Positions 9,780 through 19,308 are shown, numbered from the stretch's first letter. The stretch: DNA of 64,000 nucleotides from Psychrobacter sp. NG254 (GCF_015277735.1 NZ_JADHDA010000003.1:1-64000), one strand, 5' to 3'. Numbers and translations: made by a program. Notes: generated by a model not told the origin, from the letters alone.

Positions 9780-11381
9780 CTATCCAAGTTTTTTGGCCTT
9801 TTGATGTAAGCGTTTGGCAGCATCCATGCCAGATAGTATTGCGCCCTCTTGCCATGCAGGAATATGCGAGCAGTGCTCACCTGCTAACACAATCCGGTGG
9901 TCTATCTCGCAGAGTGTCTCGTAGTACTGCTCACGACTGGACTCGCTCCAGATACCGTAGCAGCCAAGCGACCAAGGGATACGGTGCCATGCGACTGAGG
10001 TGCCAGTGCGGAACTCTTTGGTATATTGCGGATGGATACGTTTGCCGTAGGCGAGAGCTGCATTGATCCGCTCTTTGGGTGTCAACGAGTTAAATTTATA
10101 GGAAGCTTCTCCAAACCCATAGGCACCAAGTAGCACGCCTGAGCCGGTGGTAAACATATCTTGTGACGGGTAGGAGATTTGCGAGATGGGCATGTCGGTA
10201 TAGCTGATGCCGCCATAGATCCATTCATCCTCTTCCCAGAACCGCCGATTGAATTCCAAACCCACTTTATAAGAGCTCTCATAAGGGACGGCTGCCATCG
10301 CTTGCTTCATTGGCGCGGAGACGTTGATATCGATTTGCGTCAATATCGACAGAGGAATGGTACAAATGCACCAGTCCGCGCGCACGGTTTTGGTAGCACT
10401 ATTAGGGCTACTGCTATCGATATAGTCAATGGTAACGTCTGTCTCGTCTTGATTGATTTTGGTGACTTTGGCATTGAATGTGATCATATCGCGGCACTCG
10501 CGCGTGAATGCATCACCAATTTTCCCCATACCACCGACCGGCTGAAACATCGCTGGTTGATGGACATGGACGGTATAGTTTGTATAGATATCTGACCACA
10601 TGCCAGAGTCTAATAATTTATCCATCGGTATAGGCGTTGATGGCTTGGCATCCGGCATCAAACCACCACCAGGGTATACGCTATAGCCGCGATGCTTACC
10701 AGTTTCAGAGCTTTTGACGTAACGGTAATTGGTATCTAGCACGCCCCAGCCTTTGAGGCCTTCGAGTAGTTTTTCTTTGTCTTCTTTATTGACCGTACTA
10801 TCGAGACTGCCTTTGTTCACGGCTTTGGATAATAACTCTGACACATAACCGCGAATATCGCTCTGTACTTCGCCTAAGCGCTGCGGTGCACCATCGAAGT
10901 GGTTGGTACGATGCAGATACGCGCGGTCATTGGTCTGGATAAAGGGCTGCAATGCCACACCGAACTTCTTACAGTAGTGAAAGACCGCGTAATGATGCAC
11001 GGGCAATCGCCACGGCCCGCCATTAAAGTAATTGCCTTTTTTGAAGTCACAAGTGACCGTCGCACCGCCCAGTTCTGTATATTTGTCACCACTATTGAGT
11101 GTCCAGCTACGTCCACCGCCACGGTTTTGATATTCGAGTACAGTCACTTTATAGCCCGCTTTACGTAGCTCATAAGCAGCAGTAAGACCGCTCAATCCTG
11201 CGCCCAAAATCACGATGCTGGCACCAGCTGGTGCGCCTTTGAGCATCATTTCTTGCTGAAAGCTCGACTCGGAGGCAAACCCCAACGTGGTCATCGCTTG
11301 ATACATCGCGGTTGCGCCTGCCGTCTTGCCGATCATGGAGAGCAGTTGCCGCCGTGTGGGGGATTGAAGCAGGTCATTCAT
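9780..11381 (-). CDS. Tat-exported flavin monoamine oxidase/dehydrogenase family protein
   Basis: A 533-residue protein with a twin-arginine motif (TRRQLL, Arg10-Arg11) and hydrophobic stretch, so it is probably exported folded with FAD. The Rossmann dinucleotide motif GAGLSG is at residues 60-65, followed by VTVLEYQNRGGGRSWT, the usual second FAD contact of the monoamine oxidase/L-amino acid oxidase family. The C-terminal FAD contact GEHCSHIPAWQEGA is intact. GAGGA seven bases upstream of ATG supports the start. Cytochromes c are encoded on both sides. Some secreted members of this family, such as the nicotine-degrading NicA2, pass electrons to a cytochrome c instead of oxygen. By analogy this may be a periplasmic amine dehydrogenase. 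The substrate cannot be read from sequence. Confidence 0.85.
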   Translation of the reverse strand: MNDLLQSPTRRQLLSMIGKTAGATAMYQAMTTLGFASESSFQQEMMLKGAPAGASIVILGAGLSGLTAAYELRKAGYKVTVLEYQNRGGGRSWTLNSGDKYTELGGATVTCDFKKGNYFNGGPWRLPVHHYAVFHYCKKFGVALQPFIQTNDRAYLHRTNHFDGAPQRLGEVQSDIRGYVSELLSKAVNKGSLDSTVNKEDKEKLLEGLKGWGVLDTNYRYVKSSETGKHRGYSVYPGGGLMPDAKPSTPIPMDKLLDSGMWSDIYTNYTVHVHQPAMFQPVGGMGKIGDAFTRECRDMITFNAKVTKINQDETDVTIDYIDSSSPNSATKTVRADWCICTIPLSILTQIDINVSAPMKQAMAAVPYESSYKVGLEFNRRFWEEDEWIYGGISYTDMPISQISYPSQDMFTTGSGVLLGAYGFGEASYKFNSLTPKERINAALAYGKRIHPQYTKEFRTGTSVAWHRIPWSLGCYGIWSESSREQYYETLCEIDHRIVLAGEHCSHIPAWQEGAILSGMDAAKRLHQKAKKLG

Positions 11382-11462
11382 ATGATTATCCTCATCGTGC
11401 TGGTCTTTGCAATATGATAAAAGGCAAAGATTAGGGCATATTTTTTATAATTAGTTTTATAG

Positions 11463-12905
11463 CTAGCTTTTTTCTTTTATCACGCGGGTCACATCCGCTG
11501 CGCTGACATTGCTGCTTGGCAGACCGCCAAACGTCACTCGTACATAGTTGGTGATGCTAGCAATCTGCGCGTGGCTTAAGTCTTTTGAGAAGCCGGGCAT
11601 TTTTGGTGCTGTGTTAAATGCGCCTTTTGCGCCAAATGCAATCACGCCAATGAGCGCATCAGGTTTTGCGCGGCGGATGCTACTCAAACCCACAATAGAG
11701 GCATAGCGGGCATCTGGCTGAGCGTAACCATCGACGCCATGACAACTGGCACAATGAGCTAAATATAAAGATTTTGATGAATTACTATTTTCCATTCTGC
11801 TGTTTTTACTGCTGTTTTGACTAATAGTGACATGAGACGTATTGGCTTTTGCCTTAGCTAAATAGTCTTTTTGCTCTAGCAAATTGTAAGTAATGGAGTT
11901 GCTGACTGGCTGTGGTAGGCGAGCCACATTGACTGGTATTAGGTAATCATCCGTCTTGATGGCTGGGACGACTTTTAGAAACGATGCCATCGCGATCAGA
12001 TCCTCATCAGTGAGATAGCGCGTGCTATGCGCTACCGCTTCTGCCATTGGCCCACCCGCATAAGCGCGCTTATCAAGCATGCCTGTACGCAGGTAGGTCA
12101 CAATATCCATCTCGCTCCAAAGACCGATACCTGTGTCGTTGTCAGGTGTGATGTTTGGTGCAAACCATTTGCCAAGCGGTGCACCTGATAAGTAGCGGTC
12201 TTTATCGAGCCCTTGGGTCAAGTTACGCGGAGTATGACAAGTGCCGCAGTGCTCTAGATTATTGACCAGATACTCACCGCGCTGCTGGGTTTGGGTCAGG
12301 CCTGAGCGGTTTTCGGTAGACGGCACATTGATGACATTCCATGCCAGCATGAGGCTTCTGATATTTAATGGGAAAGGCAGGCGCGTGGTTTTTTCAGGTG
12401 GTTTATCTACGATAGGTACTGTCTGAAAATAAGCGAATAAGGCACTTATGTCTTCATCTGTCATACCGTGATAAGACGGATAGGGCATGGCAGGATATAT
12501 CTGATGATTTGGGGCACGGCCTTTGCGTAAGGCTTTTTTAAAATTTGCCTCAGTATAGCTGCCAATACCATAGCGTGTCGACGGTGTGATATTGGTCGAG
12601 TAGATATTGCCGATAGGTGTTTCAATCGGTACGCCACCACTGTAGTCTTCACGGTGACAAGCCATACAGTCAGCGGTACGGGCTACATAAGCACCGCGGT
12701 TGGCAAGCGCACTATTAGCAGGACTGACATTGGGTAGGCTTATTCGACTGGGCAAAGTGTTTATTGGAAGACTGACCGTATCTGCCATTGCTATCGTAGA
12801 GGTTGCGCTAAGCCCCAATGTTAGTGTCAGGGCTAGAGAAAATGACCGCGCTGGCATTACTGCAGAAAGTGGCTTCATAATGTCCTTATGGTGCTGATTA
12901 ATCAT
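11463..12905 (-). CDS. Tri-haem cytochrome c (alcohol dehydrogenase cytochrome-subunit type)
   Basis: About 480 residues with a signal peptide (hydrophobic run ending SATSTIAMADT) and three haem c sites: CMACH, CGTCH and CASCH. Spacing and flanking sequence resemble the tri-haem subunit of membrane alcohol, aldehyde and gluconate dehydrogenases, which carry electrons from a periplasmic dehydrogenase to quinone or oxidase. No quinoprotein or GMC dehydrogenase is nearby; the flavin amine oxidase just downstream is the obvious candidate donor. The ATG at 12905 has an AGGG sequence upstream. An ATG at 12878 preceded by AAGGA, giving a more compact signal peptide, and a GTG at 12926 are alternatives. 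Confidence 0.85.
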   Translation of the reverse strand: MINQHHKDIMKPLSAVMPARSFSLALTLTLGLSATSTIAMADTVSLPINTLPSRISLPNVSPANSALANRGAYVARTADCMACHREDYSGGVPIETPIGNIYSTNITPSTRYGIGSYTEANFKKALRKGRAPNHQIYPAMPYPSYHGMTDEDISALFAYFQTVPIVDKPPEKTTRLPFPLNIRSLMLAWNVINVPSTENRSGLTQTQQRGEYLVNNLEHCGTCHTPRNLTQGLDKDRYLSGAPLGKWFAPNITPDNDTGIGLWSEMDIVTYLRTGMLDKRAYAGGPMAEAVAHSTRYLTDEDLIAMASFLKVVPAIKTDDYLIPVNVARLPQPVSNSITYNLLEQKDYLAKAKANTSHVTISQNSSKNSRMENSNSSKSLYLAHCASCHGVDGYAQPDARYASIVGLSSIRRAKPDALIGVIAFGAKGAFNTAPKMPGFSKDLSHAQIASITNYVRVTFGGLPSSNVSAADVTRVIKEKS

Positions 12906-12980
12906 TGCTATTCCCTTTTTGAGCACTCTGCAAATCGCGACTGGTTACTATCAAAAAACAATGTTGCAATATTAAAATCG

Positions 12981-13592
12981 CTACTGGCTGGCGGCTTCGA
13001 CTTTAATATTTAAGTTCAGGTTTTTGGTCAATCCAAACCAGACAAATTTGTTTATATTCCATTTGGTACGATCAAGCGTCGCGGTAAAATTGCCGCCGCA
13101 TACTTCTTTTTTGAGACTGGGATTTGTGTCACATTCGAACTTAGTGGCAGCCAGGCTAATAGGGTGGGTCTCACCATGCAATGTCAGTTGACCATCTACT
13201 CGCGTTACCTGTGGCTTTTTATCTTGATTAAAATACCATTTCGTCGACTTAAATCGCGCCGAGGGAAACTTTTTTGCATCAAAAAAATCAGGCCCTGTCA
13301 GGCTGTTATTAAAAGAGGAGTTGCCGGTATTGAGGGAGTCTATCGGTATGATTAATGAGATGTCGCCTGTTCTTAGCATTGGGTCGTATTGTAATTGACC
13401 TTTGATATCATAAAAGCCACCAGTAGTAGTAGAGGTTTTAAAGCGTTCAATCGCAAATCTTATGTGGGTACTGGTAGGATTGATGGCATAACTGGCGGCA
13501 TGACCATCACCTATAGTGCTGACAAGCAGTAATGGGATAATCGACAAGGAGTAGATATGCGGGAATTTTTGTCCAATGCATGAGGGGTGCAT
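12981..13592 (-). CDS. YceI-family periplasmic lipocalin-like protein
   Basis: 203 residues with an N-terminal signal peptide ending near GDGHA-ASYAI. The mature part fits YceI: an opening YAINPTSTHIRFAIERF strand, a later FxSTxW element (FKSTKWYF), a GxLTLHGxTHP strand and a closing LNLNIKVEA strand. YceI proteins are beta-barrels that bind polyisoprenoids such as ubiquinone in the periplasm. AAGGA eight bases upstream supports the start. It is first in transcription order of the cytochrome/flavoenzyme operon, with a 75-base gap to the tri-haem cytochrome. A role as quinone carrier for that chain is speculation. Confidence 0.88.
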   Translation of the reverse strand: MHPSCIGQKFPHIYSLSIIPLLLVSTIGDGHAASYAINPTSTHIRFAIERFKTSTTTGGFYDIKGQLQYDPMLRTGDISLIIPIDSLNTGNSSFNNSLTGPDFFDAKKFPSARFKSTKWYFNQDKKPQVTRVDGQLTLHGETHPISLAATKFECDTNPSLKKEVCGGNFTATLDRTKWNINKFVWFGLTKNLNLNIKVEAASQ

Positions 13593-13811
13593 AGCTACAT
13601 TCCTTTGTAGACTAATGATATAGAGCGTTTTATTAACAATTGCTATCCGTGCGTTTGCTTAATAATAACCCTGTGATTATTAATTATTTATACATTATTT
13701 TTCAAATACTTAGTAGTACTTTTTTGGTAAATAGATAGCTGGCTATTTCAACTCTATCTGAACGCTTGCTCTAAATACTGATGTTAACTAATCATTTAAA
13801 TATATAAGCGT

Positions 13812-14612
13812 CTAAGTGTTGACTGGTTCAACGTCAGGCAAGCTACTGTCGGAACGGTTTTTATTGGTGTTGATATCGGCATTTTTGGCTTTTTTCATTA
13901 TCGAGTCTCTAAAGAAAAAAGAGGCGAGCGCGCAGGCGATAGTTAATGACAGCAGCATAGAGACCAACGTATGACTAAAGAAATGGTCACCAAACAGCAT
14001 CTTATACAGTCCCATTGTCCATCCTAAGACCGTGACTGATGTCAATATTTGATAGCGGTATTTTCTTAGCGTCGGTAAAAACGCCAAGCCATATAAAGAA
14101 AATCCTGCGCTGGCATGTGCCGCTGGAAAGCATCTGGCTGGCGTTGCTGCCATGATGTTTTGCCAAAGGTTGAGATAAGGCAAGTCACCATTGAACATAA
14201 CCAAGTCATTTGGGCAGCTGACATGAGTGACACCTTTGAGCGTGGCAATGGTTGCTGGGACAATTGCCAATATAATCAGTAGATAGCCAATCTCACGAAC
14301 GGGTAAAGGAATCAAAAATGGGTCAATTGTCTTGCGCTGCTTTGAGGCCATCTCAGGCAAGGGTTGTCTATACTTAACGATTAGAACGACTATCAAATAT
14401 ACAGCCAGTAGAATCAGCAACGCTTTAGGTAAATCATAAAAAATAAAGGCATAAGGCTGCGCGCCTTTTTCTAATAGCCAGTGACCATTGGTATAAAAAA
14501 GCGCGCTGATGCGTATGTCTAACTGGCTATGCTCAAAAATCAATGTGGCGATGAGGGTCACGCACAGTAATTTTAGCCAGTCCCAAGTCGTTGAGTGATT
14601 TTCTAAAGTCAT
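13812..14612 (-). CDS. PAP2-superfamily membrane phosphatase
   Basis: 266 residues with about six membrane segments. The type 2 phosphatidic acid phosphatase signature is partly visible: PAAHASAGF and later GDHFFSHTL, the two His-containing catalytic motifs. The family removes phosphate from lipid phosphates such as lipid A 1-phosphate, undecaprenyl pyrophosphate or phosphatidylglycerol phosphate. AGGTG six bases before this ATG favours it over one 17 codons upstream. It lies 60 bases after dgkA and ends the eptA-regulator-kinase-dgkA-pap2 locus. PAP2 genes also accompany mobile mcr-1. The lipid substrate is uncertain. Confidence 0.86.
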   Translation of the reverse strand: MTLENHSTTWDWLKLLCVTLIATLIFEHSQLDIRISALFYTNGHWLLEKGAQPYAFIFYDLPKALLILLAVYLIVVLIVKYRQPLPEMASKQRKTIDPFLIPLPVREIGYLLIILAIVPATIATLKGVTHVSCPNDLVMFNGDLPYLNLWQNIMAATPARCFPAAHASAGFSLYGLAFLPTLRKYRYQILTSVTVLGWTMGLYKMLFGDHFFSHTLVSMLLSLTIACALASFFFRDSIMKKAKNADINTNKNRSDSSLPDVEPVNT

Positions 14613-14672
14613 TGAGACACCTGATAACGTATATTGAGTGGTGATAAATGCTAGCATATTCACTGCGCGCTA

Positions 14673-15179
14673 CTATAAAAAGACAGACAGCGCCATTAAC
14701 CATAAGACAGTCAAGAGACCCAATGCCAAAAATTGCGCAGCAGAACCGACATCTTTGGCGATTTTTGCGAGAGGATGCTTGGCGGTTGAGGTATGGTCGA
14801 CACAGGCTTCGATACCGGTGTTGAGCAGCTCGACAATCAAAGATAAAAAAGAAGCGACGACGAGCATCATCTTTATACCAAGCGCAAAAGGCATGACGAT
14901 GACCGCCGCCAGCAGTGCAAGATTGAGCCAAACCACTTGCCTAAAAGCGGCCTCAAATTTGTAGGCCGCTCTGAACCCATCTAGAGAGTAACTGGCGGCT
15001 TTTATAATGCGATAAAGACCGGTGTTACCTTTGGCATGACTGGCAAAACTATCAGGTGCTAGCCCATCATTGAGAGCTGTTTGTTCAATATGAACAGTTT
15101 CGATGCGACTGCGCTGTTCTGGGCTGTGATCAGCTGTCCCGTTTTTACTGATAATCGTCATAGGAGTGATTTGATTCAT
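14673..15179 (-). CDS. dgkA: Diacylglycerol kinase
   Basis: Integral membrane kinase that phosphorylates diacylglycerol to phosphatidate, recycling the diacylglycerol released when phosphoethanolamine is moved from phosphatidylethanolamine to lipid A. The DgkA core lies in the last 120 residues: EAAFRQ, three membrane segments, ELLNTGIEACVD and AKDVGSAAQ, containing the family's catalytic Glu and Asp. With this start the protein has 168 residues, about 50 more than E. coli DgkA at the N-terminus. ATGs at 15185 and 15164 are alternatives; translation from 15254 would crowd the PmrA-like repeat upstream. Its link to eptA makes metabolic sense, since EptA generates diacylglycerol. Confidence 0.88.
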   Translation of the reverse strand: MNQITPMTIISKNGTADHSPEQRSRIETVHIEQTALNDGLAPDSFASHAKGNTGLYRIIKAASYSLDGFRAAYKFEAAFRQVVWLNLALLAAVIVMPFALGIKMMLVVASFLSLIVELLNTGIEACVDHTSTAKHPLAKIAKDVGSAAQFLALGLLTVLWLMALSVFL

Positions 15180-15280
15180 ATGCATTCTCAATGGTCTGTG
15201 AATATCAAGCCACATTGGTTTTGGGTGATTGAACAGACAGTCACACCAAATCAATATCGTTTGAGTATAAGACGAGAGAG

Positions 15281-15297
15281 ATTAAGAAAGCGTTAAG
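15281..15297 (-). promoter_or_regulatory. PmrA-box-like direct repeat upstream of dgkA
   Basis: Read on the minus strand: CTTAAC, five bases, CTTAAT, an 11-bp direct repeat. This matches the published PmrA/OmpR-type form (YTTAAK-N5-YTTAAK) closely, and the same arrangement precedes eptA. It lies about 100 bases upstream of the chosen dgkA start. Assignment to the adjacent response regulator is inference. Confidence 0.6.
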
Positions 15298-15355
15298 AGA
15301 TCAAAAACAAGTGAGATAAATGATGGTAATCGCCACATATAGAGAAATGAGATGG

Positions 15356-16702
15356 TTACTTATAATAAATACTAAAGGTGCTGCCACCTGATGAGTTGGC
15401 TTGATGCGTTAGTTGCCAGCCCATATGTGACATGATGCGCTGTACGATACTGAGCCCTAGACCTGAGCCTTCAACTTTGTGATTGATATCATGCTCTGGC
15501 GACAATGTTGTGCCTGTCCCCTCGTCTCGATATTCATGCGTTAATCGCTCAAACCGCTCATATAATAAAGGCATCATTACCTCAGGTATGCCGAGTCCTG
15601 TATCCGTTACCGTGATTTTTTGGTCATCAATAGTCACGATTACCTCACCATCATCGGTGTACTGAAATGCATTTTTTATCAAATTGCCCAATGCCATTTT
15701 TAGGAGCTCAGGTCGCACATAAGCGCTATATTCTTGCTCAGCGATGACCTGACAAGTGACGGTCTTATAGCGCAGCAAATAATTCAGTCGCTGCACTTCG
15801 GCTACCGCAATGCTATTAATAGAGGTTTGCGGTGCATCTAACTTTTCGGGCGCGCGTGATAGCAATAGCAAGGCGGTGATAATCTCAGAGGTTTCTTTTG
15901 CCGTATTACTGATACGATTGGTAAATTCGTTTAGGTGGCTGTCTGCTGCCAACTGTGATGCCAGCACTTCAGAGGCACCCATAATGATGGTCAGCGGCGT
16001 GCGCAGTTCATGACTGACATCACCTGTGAACAGCTGCTCGCGTTTGAGGTATTGCTCTAGTTTATGGTTTTTTTCATCGATGGCTCGTGCCAATACGCCG
16101 ACCTCAGAAGGCAAGTGCGTCAGCTCCGTTAAGTTTTTATGATCGGTTTCGACGGCTTGTTTTAAGTCCAGTAGAGGTTTGATGATTTGTTTGGCGGACA
16201 ACTGAGAAAAGATCGCCGCAATCAATAAGCTCAAGACCACAGCGACTCTGAGCGTATCGGCAAATATGTCTTCTAAATGCTCAAATATCGCCAAGACAGG
16301 ATAGTTTTTCATCACTATCTCATTGTTTTCTAGGTAGGTCAAAATATACGCTTGATCGCCTTGCTGATACGCAAACAGGTGAAGGTTGGTACGAGTTTGA
16401 CTCTCCCCTTTATGGATAGTGATCGCTGTCTCTTTTACGGTGTCAGTTGCGATCGCTTGTAGATTGGCGGGGGCAGCGTCGTAGCGGTAAATCTTGATGC
16501 CTGGATCGGCAGTATAAATAGGCTGATCGCCGTACTTTTCTTGACTAAGATCAAGCTGCTGCAACAGACGAGCCTTGACCAAATCCTGCTCTATTCGGCT
16601 TTCTGCGTACAAAAAAATGCTGACAAAAGCACCGCATAGTAATAAAGCAAAGATGAAGTAGGACAGTCGAAACTTATTGGCTATCGAGTCTATATTGAAC
16701 AT
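15356..16702 (-). CDS. Sensor histidine kinase, PmrB/QseC-like
   Basis: 448 residues: a membrane segment at about 12-32, a periplasmic sensor domain of some 115 residues, a second membrane segment at about 150-168 and a HAMP-like linker. A HisKA domain follows with phospho-acceptor His231 in HELRTP, then an HATPase domain with N box (NLIKNAFQY), DTGLGI and GSGLGLSIV. It lies 77 bases after the response regulator and downstream of eptA, the order of pmrCAB in Acinetobacter. Likely signals by analogy are cationic peptides, metal ions or pH. No strong ribosome site is visible before the ATG, so translation may be coupled or weak. Confidence 0.88.
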   Translation of the reverse strand: MFNIDSIANKFRLSYFIFALLLCGAFVSIFLYAESRIEQDLVKARLLQQLDLSQEKYGDQPIYTADPGIKIYRYDAAPANLQAIATDTVKETAITIHKGESQTRTNLHLFAYQQGDQAYILTYLENNEIVMKNYPVLAIFEHLEDIFADTLRVAVVLSLLIAAIFSQLSAKQIIKPLLDLKQAVETDHKNLTELTHLPSEVGVLARAIDEKNHKLEQYLKREQLFTGDVSHELRTPLTIIMGASEVLASQLAADSHLNEFTNRISNTAKETSEIITALLLLSRAPEKLDAPQTSINSIAVAEVQRLNYLLRYKTVTCQVIAEQEYSAYVRPELLKMALGNLIKNAFQYTDDGEVIVTIDDQKITVTDTGLGIPEVMMPLLYERFERLTHEYRDEGTGTTLSPEHDINHKVEGSGLGLSIVQRIMSHMGWQLTHQANSSGGSTFSIYYK

Positions 16703-16779
16703 AGTATGGAGGTACTTAATAGAAGTAGGCGGTCGTTATGGTGAGTGATAGCAAGTCGTATGAGGTGCTATCCTTTTAG

Positions 16780-17481
16780 TCATACTATAGCGCTTTCTGA
16801 TTTATTTGGATCTATCACTTGGTAACCAACACCTGGCACAGTGATTATCATGGGCGTATCGAATGGTTTGTCGACCTGTGCTCTCACGCTATGCATATGG
16901 GTGCGTAGCGCATCACTACTAGGGATATCCTGTCCCCATACTTTTTCTTCGATTTCCGTCTTACTCACGACGCGAGGTGCTGCATTCATTAGAATATGTA
17001 GTATTTTAAACCCAGTTGGTGTAAGTTTGAGGGCGTTGCCTTCGCGCATAATGGTATGCTCACTATTGTTCAGCGATAGCGCACCCACAGCAATACTGTG
17101 TATAAAGTGATCGTCGTCGGTGCGACGTATGAGCGCCTTAATACGGCACTCCAGCTCAACCAATGAAAAGGGTTTGACCAAATAGTCATCAGCACCGCTA
17201 TCAAACCCTGCCACTTTATCCGAAATCGTATCGCGCGCTGTGAGCATCAGTACAGGCGTTTTATCATGCAACTCTTCTCTGAGCTTTTTGCATAGCTTAG
17301 TGCCATCCATGCCGGGTAGCATCACATCCAACAATATCACGTCATAACGATTGTTTGCCGCCAGTGTGAGTCCGCTATAGCCATTGTGCGCGTTGTCCAA
17401 CTCAAAACCCTTGGGCTCAAAAAAAGCATAAATATTGGCCACGATATCGGGGTTGTCTTCAATAACGAGTATCTTATACAT
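16780..17481 (-). CDS. OmpR-family response regulator, PmrA-like
   Basis: 233 residues. The receiver domain has the acidic pair in VIEDN, phospho-acceptor Asp52 in LLDVMLPGMDG, Thr in LMLTARD and Lys in DDYLVKPF. The C-terminal winged helix ends with the TVPGVGYQV wing. It sits between eptA and the histidine kinase and is the natural candidate to bind the two 11-bp direct repeats before eptA and dgkA. No such repeat was found before the regulator itself, so it is probably read through from eptA (56-base gap). Confidence 0.9.
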   Translation of the reverse strand: MYKILVIEDNPDIVANIYAFFEPKGFELDNAHNGYSGLTLAANNRYDVILLDVMLPGMDGTKLCKKLREELHDKTPVLMLTARDTISDKVAGFDSGADDYLVKPFSLVELECRIKALIRRTDDDHFIHSIAVGALSLNNSEHTIMREGNALKLTPTGFKILHILMNAAPRVVSKTEIEEKVWGQDIPSSDALRTHMHSVRAQVDKPFDTPMIITVPGVGYQVIDPNKSESAIV

Positions 17482-17537
17482 GAGGGTGACTACCTAAAAA
17501 GACTGAATAATAAGGGCTAAGCGATCTAAAAACGAAT

Positions 17538-19256
17538 CTAATGCGTCATGGTAAAAAACGTTGGTTCTGCTTTGACTTCATCGGTTGTGATACCAAAAAA
17601 TGTCAGCAATGTCGGTGTGATAAAGTCATGCGACACGGGTGCATTTACCATGCTAGAGAGGCTATCTGCATCGATATGATTGCTATTGGGTGACCAAATG
17701 ACCGCAGGCACATGTTTTTGGGTATCTGGAGCAAACTTATAGGGTAGGCCATGCAAGTAAATATTGTTTTCACCCAAGCTCTCTCCATGATCACTAATAT
17801 ATACCATCACCACATCATAATCTTGCTCATAAGGTTTTAAAGTATCAATCACGTTATTTAAAAAATAATCGGTATAGCGAATGGCATTATCGTAGCCATT
17901 TATCACAGACTGCGCATCACATTTAGAGAGCTCGTTGGTCATGCAGACCGGTGTATATTCTTCAAATGCCTTAGGGTAGCGCTGATAGTAGGCAGGTCCA
18001 TGATTGCCCATCTGATGCAATAAAATAAGCGTGTCTTTGGGCGTGTCATTCTGTGAGCTGCCTGATGTCACAAGCTTATCAAAACCATCGAGCATACCGA
18101 TATCTCGGCACTCCACATCACAGTTTGGGTTGGTGTCTGATGATTTGTAATCCTCAAAAGTGACACGATCAGCCACGCCTTTGGAGCTAGAGTTGTTGTC
18201 TCGCCAGACGACATTAACCCCTTGCTTATGTAGGGTATCGAGTACGTTTTCATTGTATTCGGCTGTGTCGATATCATAACTTTCCTGATTTGCATAACTG
18301 AACATACAGGGCACAGAGTAGGCAGTAGAGGTGCCGCAAGAAACCGCATCTTTAAAGCTATAGAGGTCTGATTGTTTTGAGAGCAGTGGTGTGGTGTTGC
18401 GTGCATAGCCATTTAAACCAAAGTGATCCGCTCGAGCCGTTTCACCAACCACAAATACCATCAGTTTGGGTTTGACGCTGTTATTAATACTGTTAGCAGG
18501 GGCGACCCGCTTTGCATCTGTCGCATGCAGCGTAAAGGTATCAGGACGACGCAGCTCATCGACATAATTTTGACCAAGTTTTATCATAGAATAAATAGGC
18601 GTGATCGGGTTAGCATAAGAACGCACCTCTTTATGCTGACGAAAGAAGCTGGCGTACTGATCACCAAACGGTAGGAGACAAGCCGCGATCAGTGCGATAG
18701 ACAGTATCAACGTGGCTGTTTTTTGTAGGATACTGCGTTGCCAAGTAAAGCGCTTTAGATGAATTCTGCTAATAATAAACGCCGGTAACACGCCCAATAA
18801 CAGCAGTCGAATGACCATACTAGGTGCGAATAACCCCATGGCCTCTGCTTGATCGGTCTCCATACTGTTGATTAGCATGTTGGTGTCAAATATGGTCCCA
18901 TAAGCATCGGTAAAATAACCACAGATGGCGGCAGTGATCAGCAGCACAATTAAGACTGGCTTGACAATCGGGCGATAGCAAAGCAGCTGTAATACTAGCC
19001 ACATCAGTCCAAATAATAAGCCTGTAATCGACAGTATAAAGCCGATGTTTTGTCCAAATGGATAGACAGTTAATACCTGCTCAAAAAAACCAATATTGGC
19101 AGTTGCCACCAAATATAAGGCAACGATGATCAGCAGATAACTGAGATTCACCTCGCGACCGTAGAGCTTGCTTAGATAGTTGTCTTTTTTATTGGTATCG
19201 GGTGCTCTGATTTTTAGCACATTGGTCTTGATGACTTGAGATATTGACATACACAT
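17538..19256 (-). CDS. eptA: Phosphoethanolamine-lipid A transferase, EptA/MCR-type
   Basis: Inner-membrane enzyme that moves phosphoethanolamine from phosphatidylethanolamine to lipid A, lowering surface charge and polymyxin binding. 572 residues: about five N-terminal membrane helices, then a periplasmic sulfatase-fold domain. Family catalytic and zinc motifs are intact: VVGETARADH (zinc Glu), CGTSTAYSVPC (Thr nucleophile and a disulfide Cys), WRDNNSSSKG, HQMGNHGPAY and ISDHGESLGE (zinc Asp-His). As recalled from the MCR-1 sequence, several of these stretches match MCR-1 almost exactly. The start is the ATG preceded by TTGAGAAAT; an ATG ten codons earlier lacks a ribosome site and one at 19250 is possible. 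A PmrA-box-like repeat lies about 53 bases upstream. Confidence 0.92.
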   Translation of the reverse strand: MCMSISQVIKTNVLKIRAPDTNKKDNYLSKLYGREVNLSYLLIIVALYLVATANIGFFEQVLTVYPFGQNIGFILSITGLLFGLMWLVLQLLCYRPIVKPVLIVLLITAAICGYFTDAYGTIFDTNMLINSMETDQAEAMGLFAPSMVIRLLLLGVLPAFIISRIHLKRFTWQRSILQKTATLILSIALIAACLLPFGDQYASFFRQHKEVRSYANPITPIYSMIKLGQNYVDELRRPDTFTLHATDAKRVAPANSINNSVKPKLMVFVVGETARADHFGLNGYARNTTPLLSKQSDLYSFKDAVSCGTSTAYSVPCMFSYANQESYDIDTAEYNENVLDTLHKQGVNVVWRDNNSSSKGVADRVTFEDYKSSDTNPNCDVECRDIGMLDGFDKLVTSGSSQNDTPKDTLILLHQMGNHGPAYYQRYPKAFEEYTPVCMTNELSKCDAQSVINGYDNAIRYTDYFLNNVIDTLKPYEQDYDVVMVYISDHGESLGENNIYLHGLPYKFAPDTQKHVPAVIWSPNSNHIDADSLSSMVNAPVSHDFITPTLLTFFGITTDEVKAEPTFFTMTH

Positions 19257-19308
19257 ATTTCTCAACAGAATGGTAGGAGGGGCCATTCCTTACCATAACA
19301 AGGGGGCT

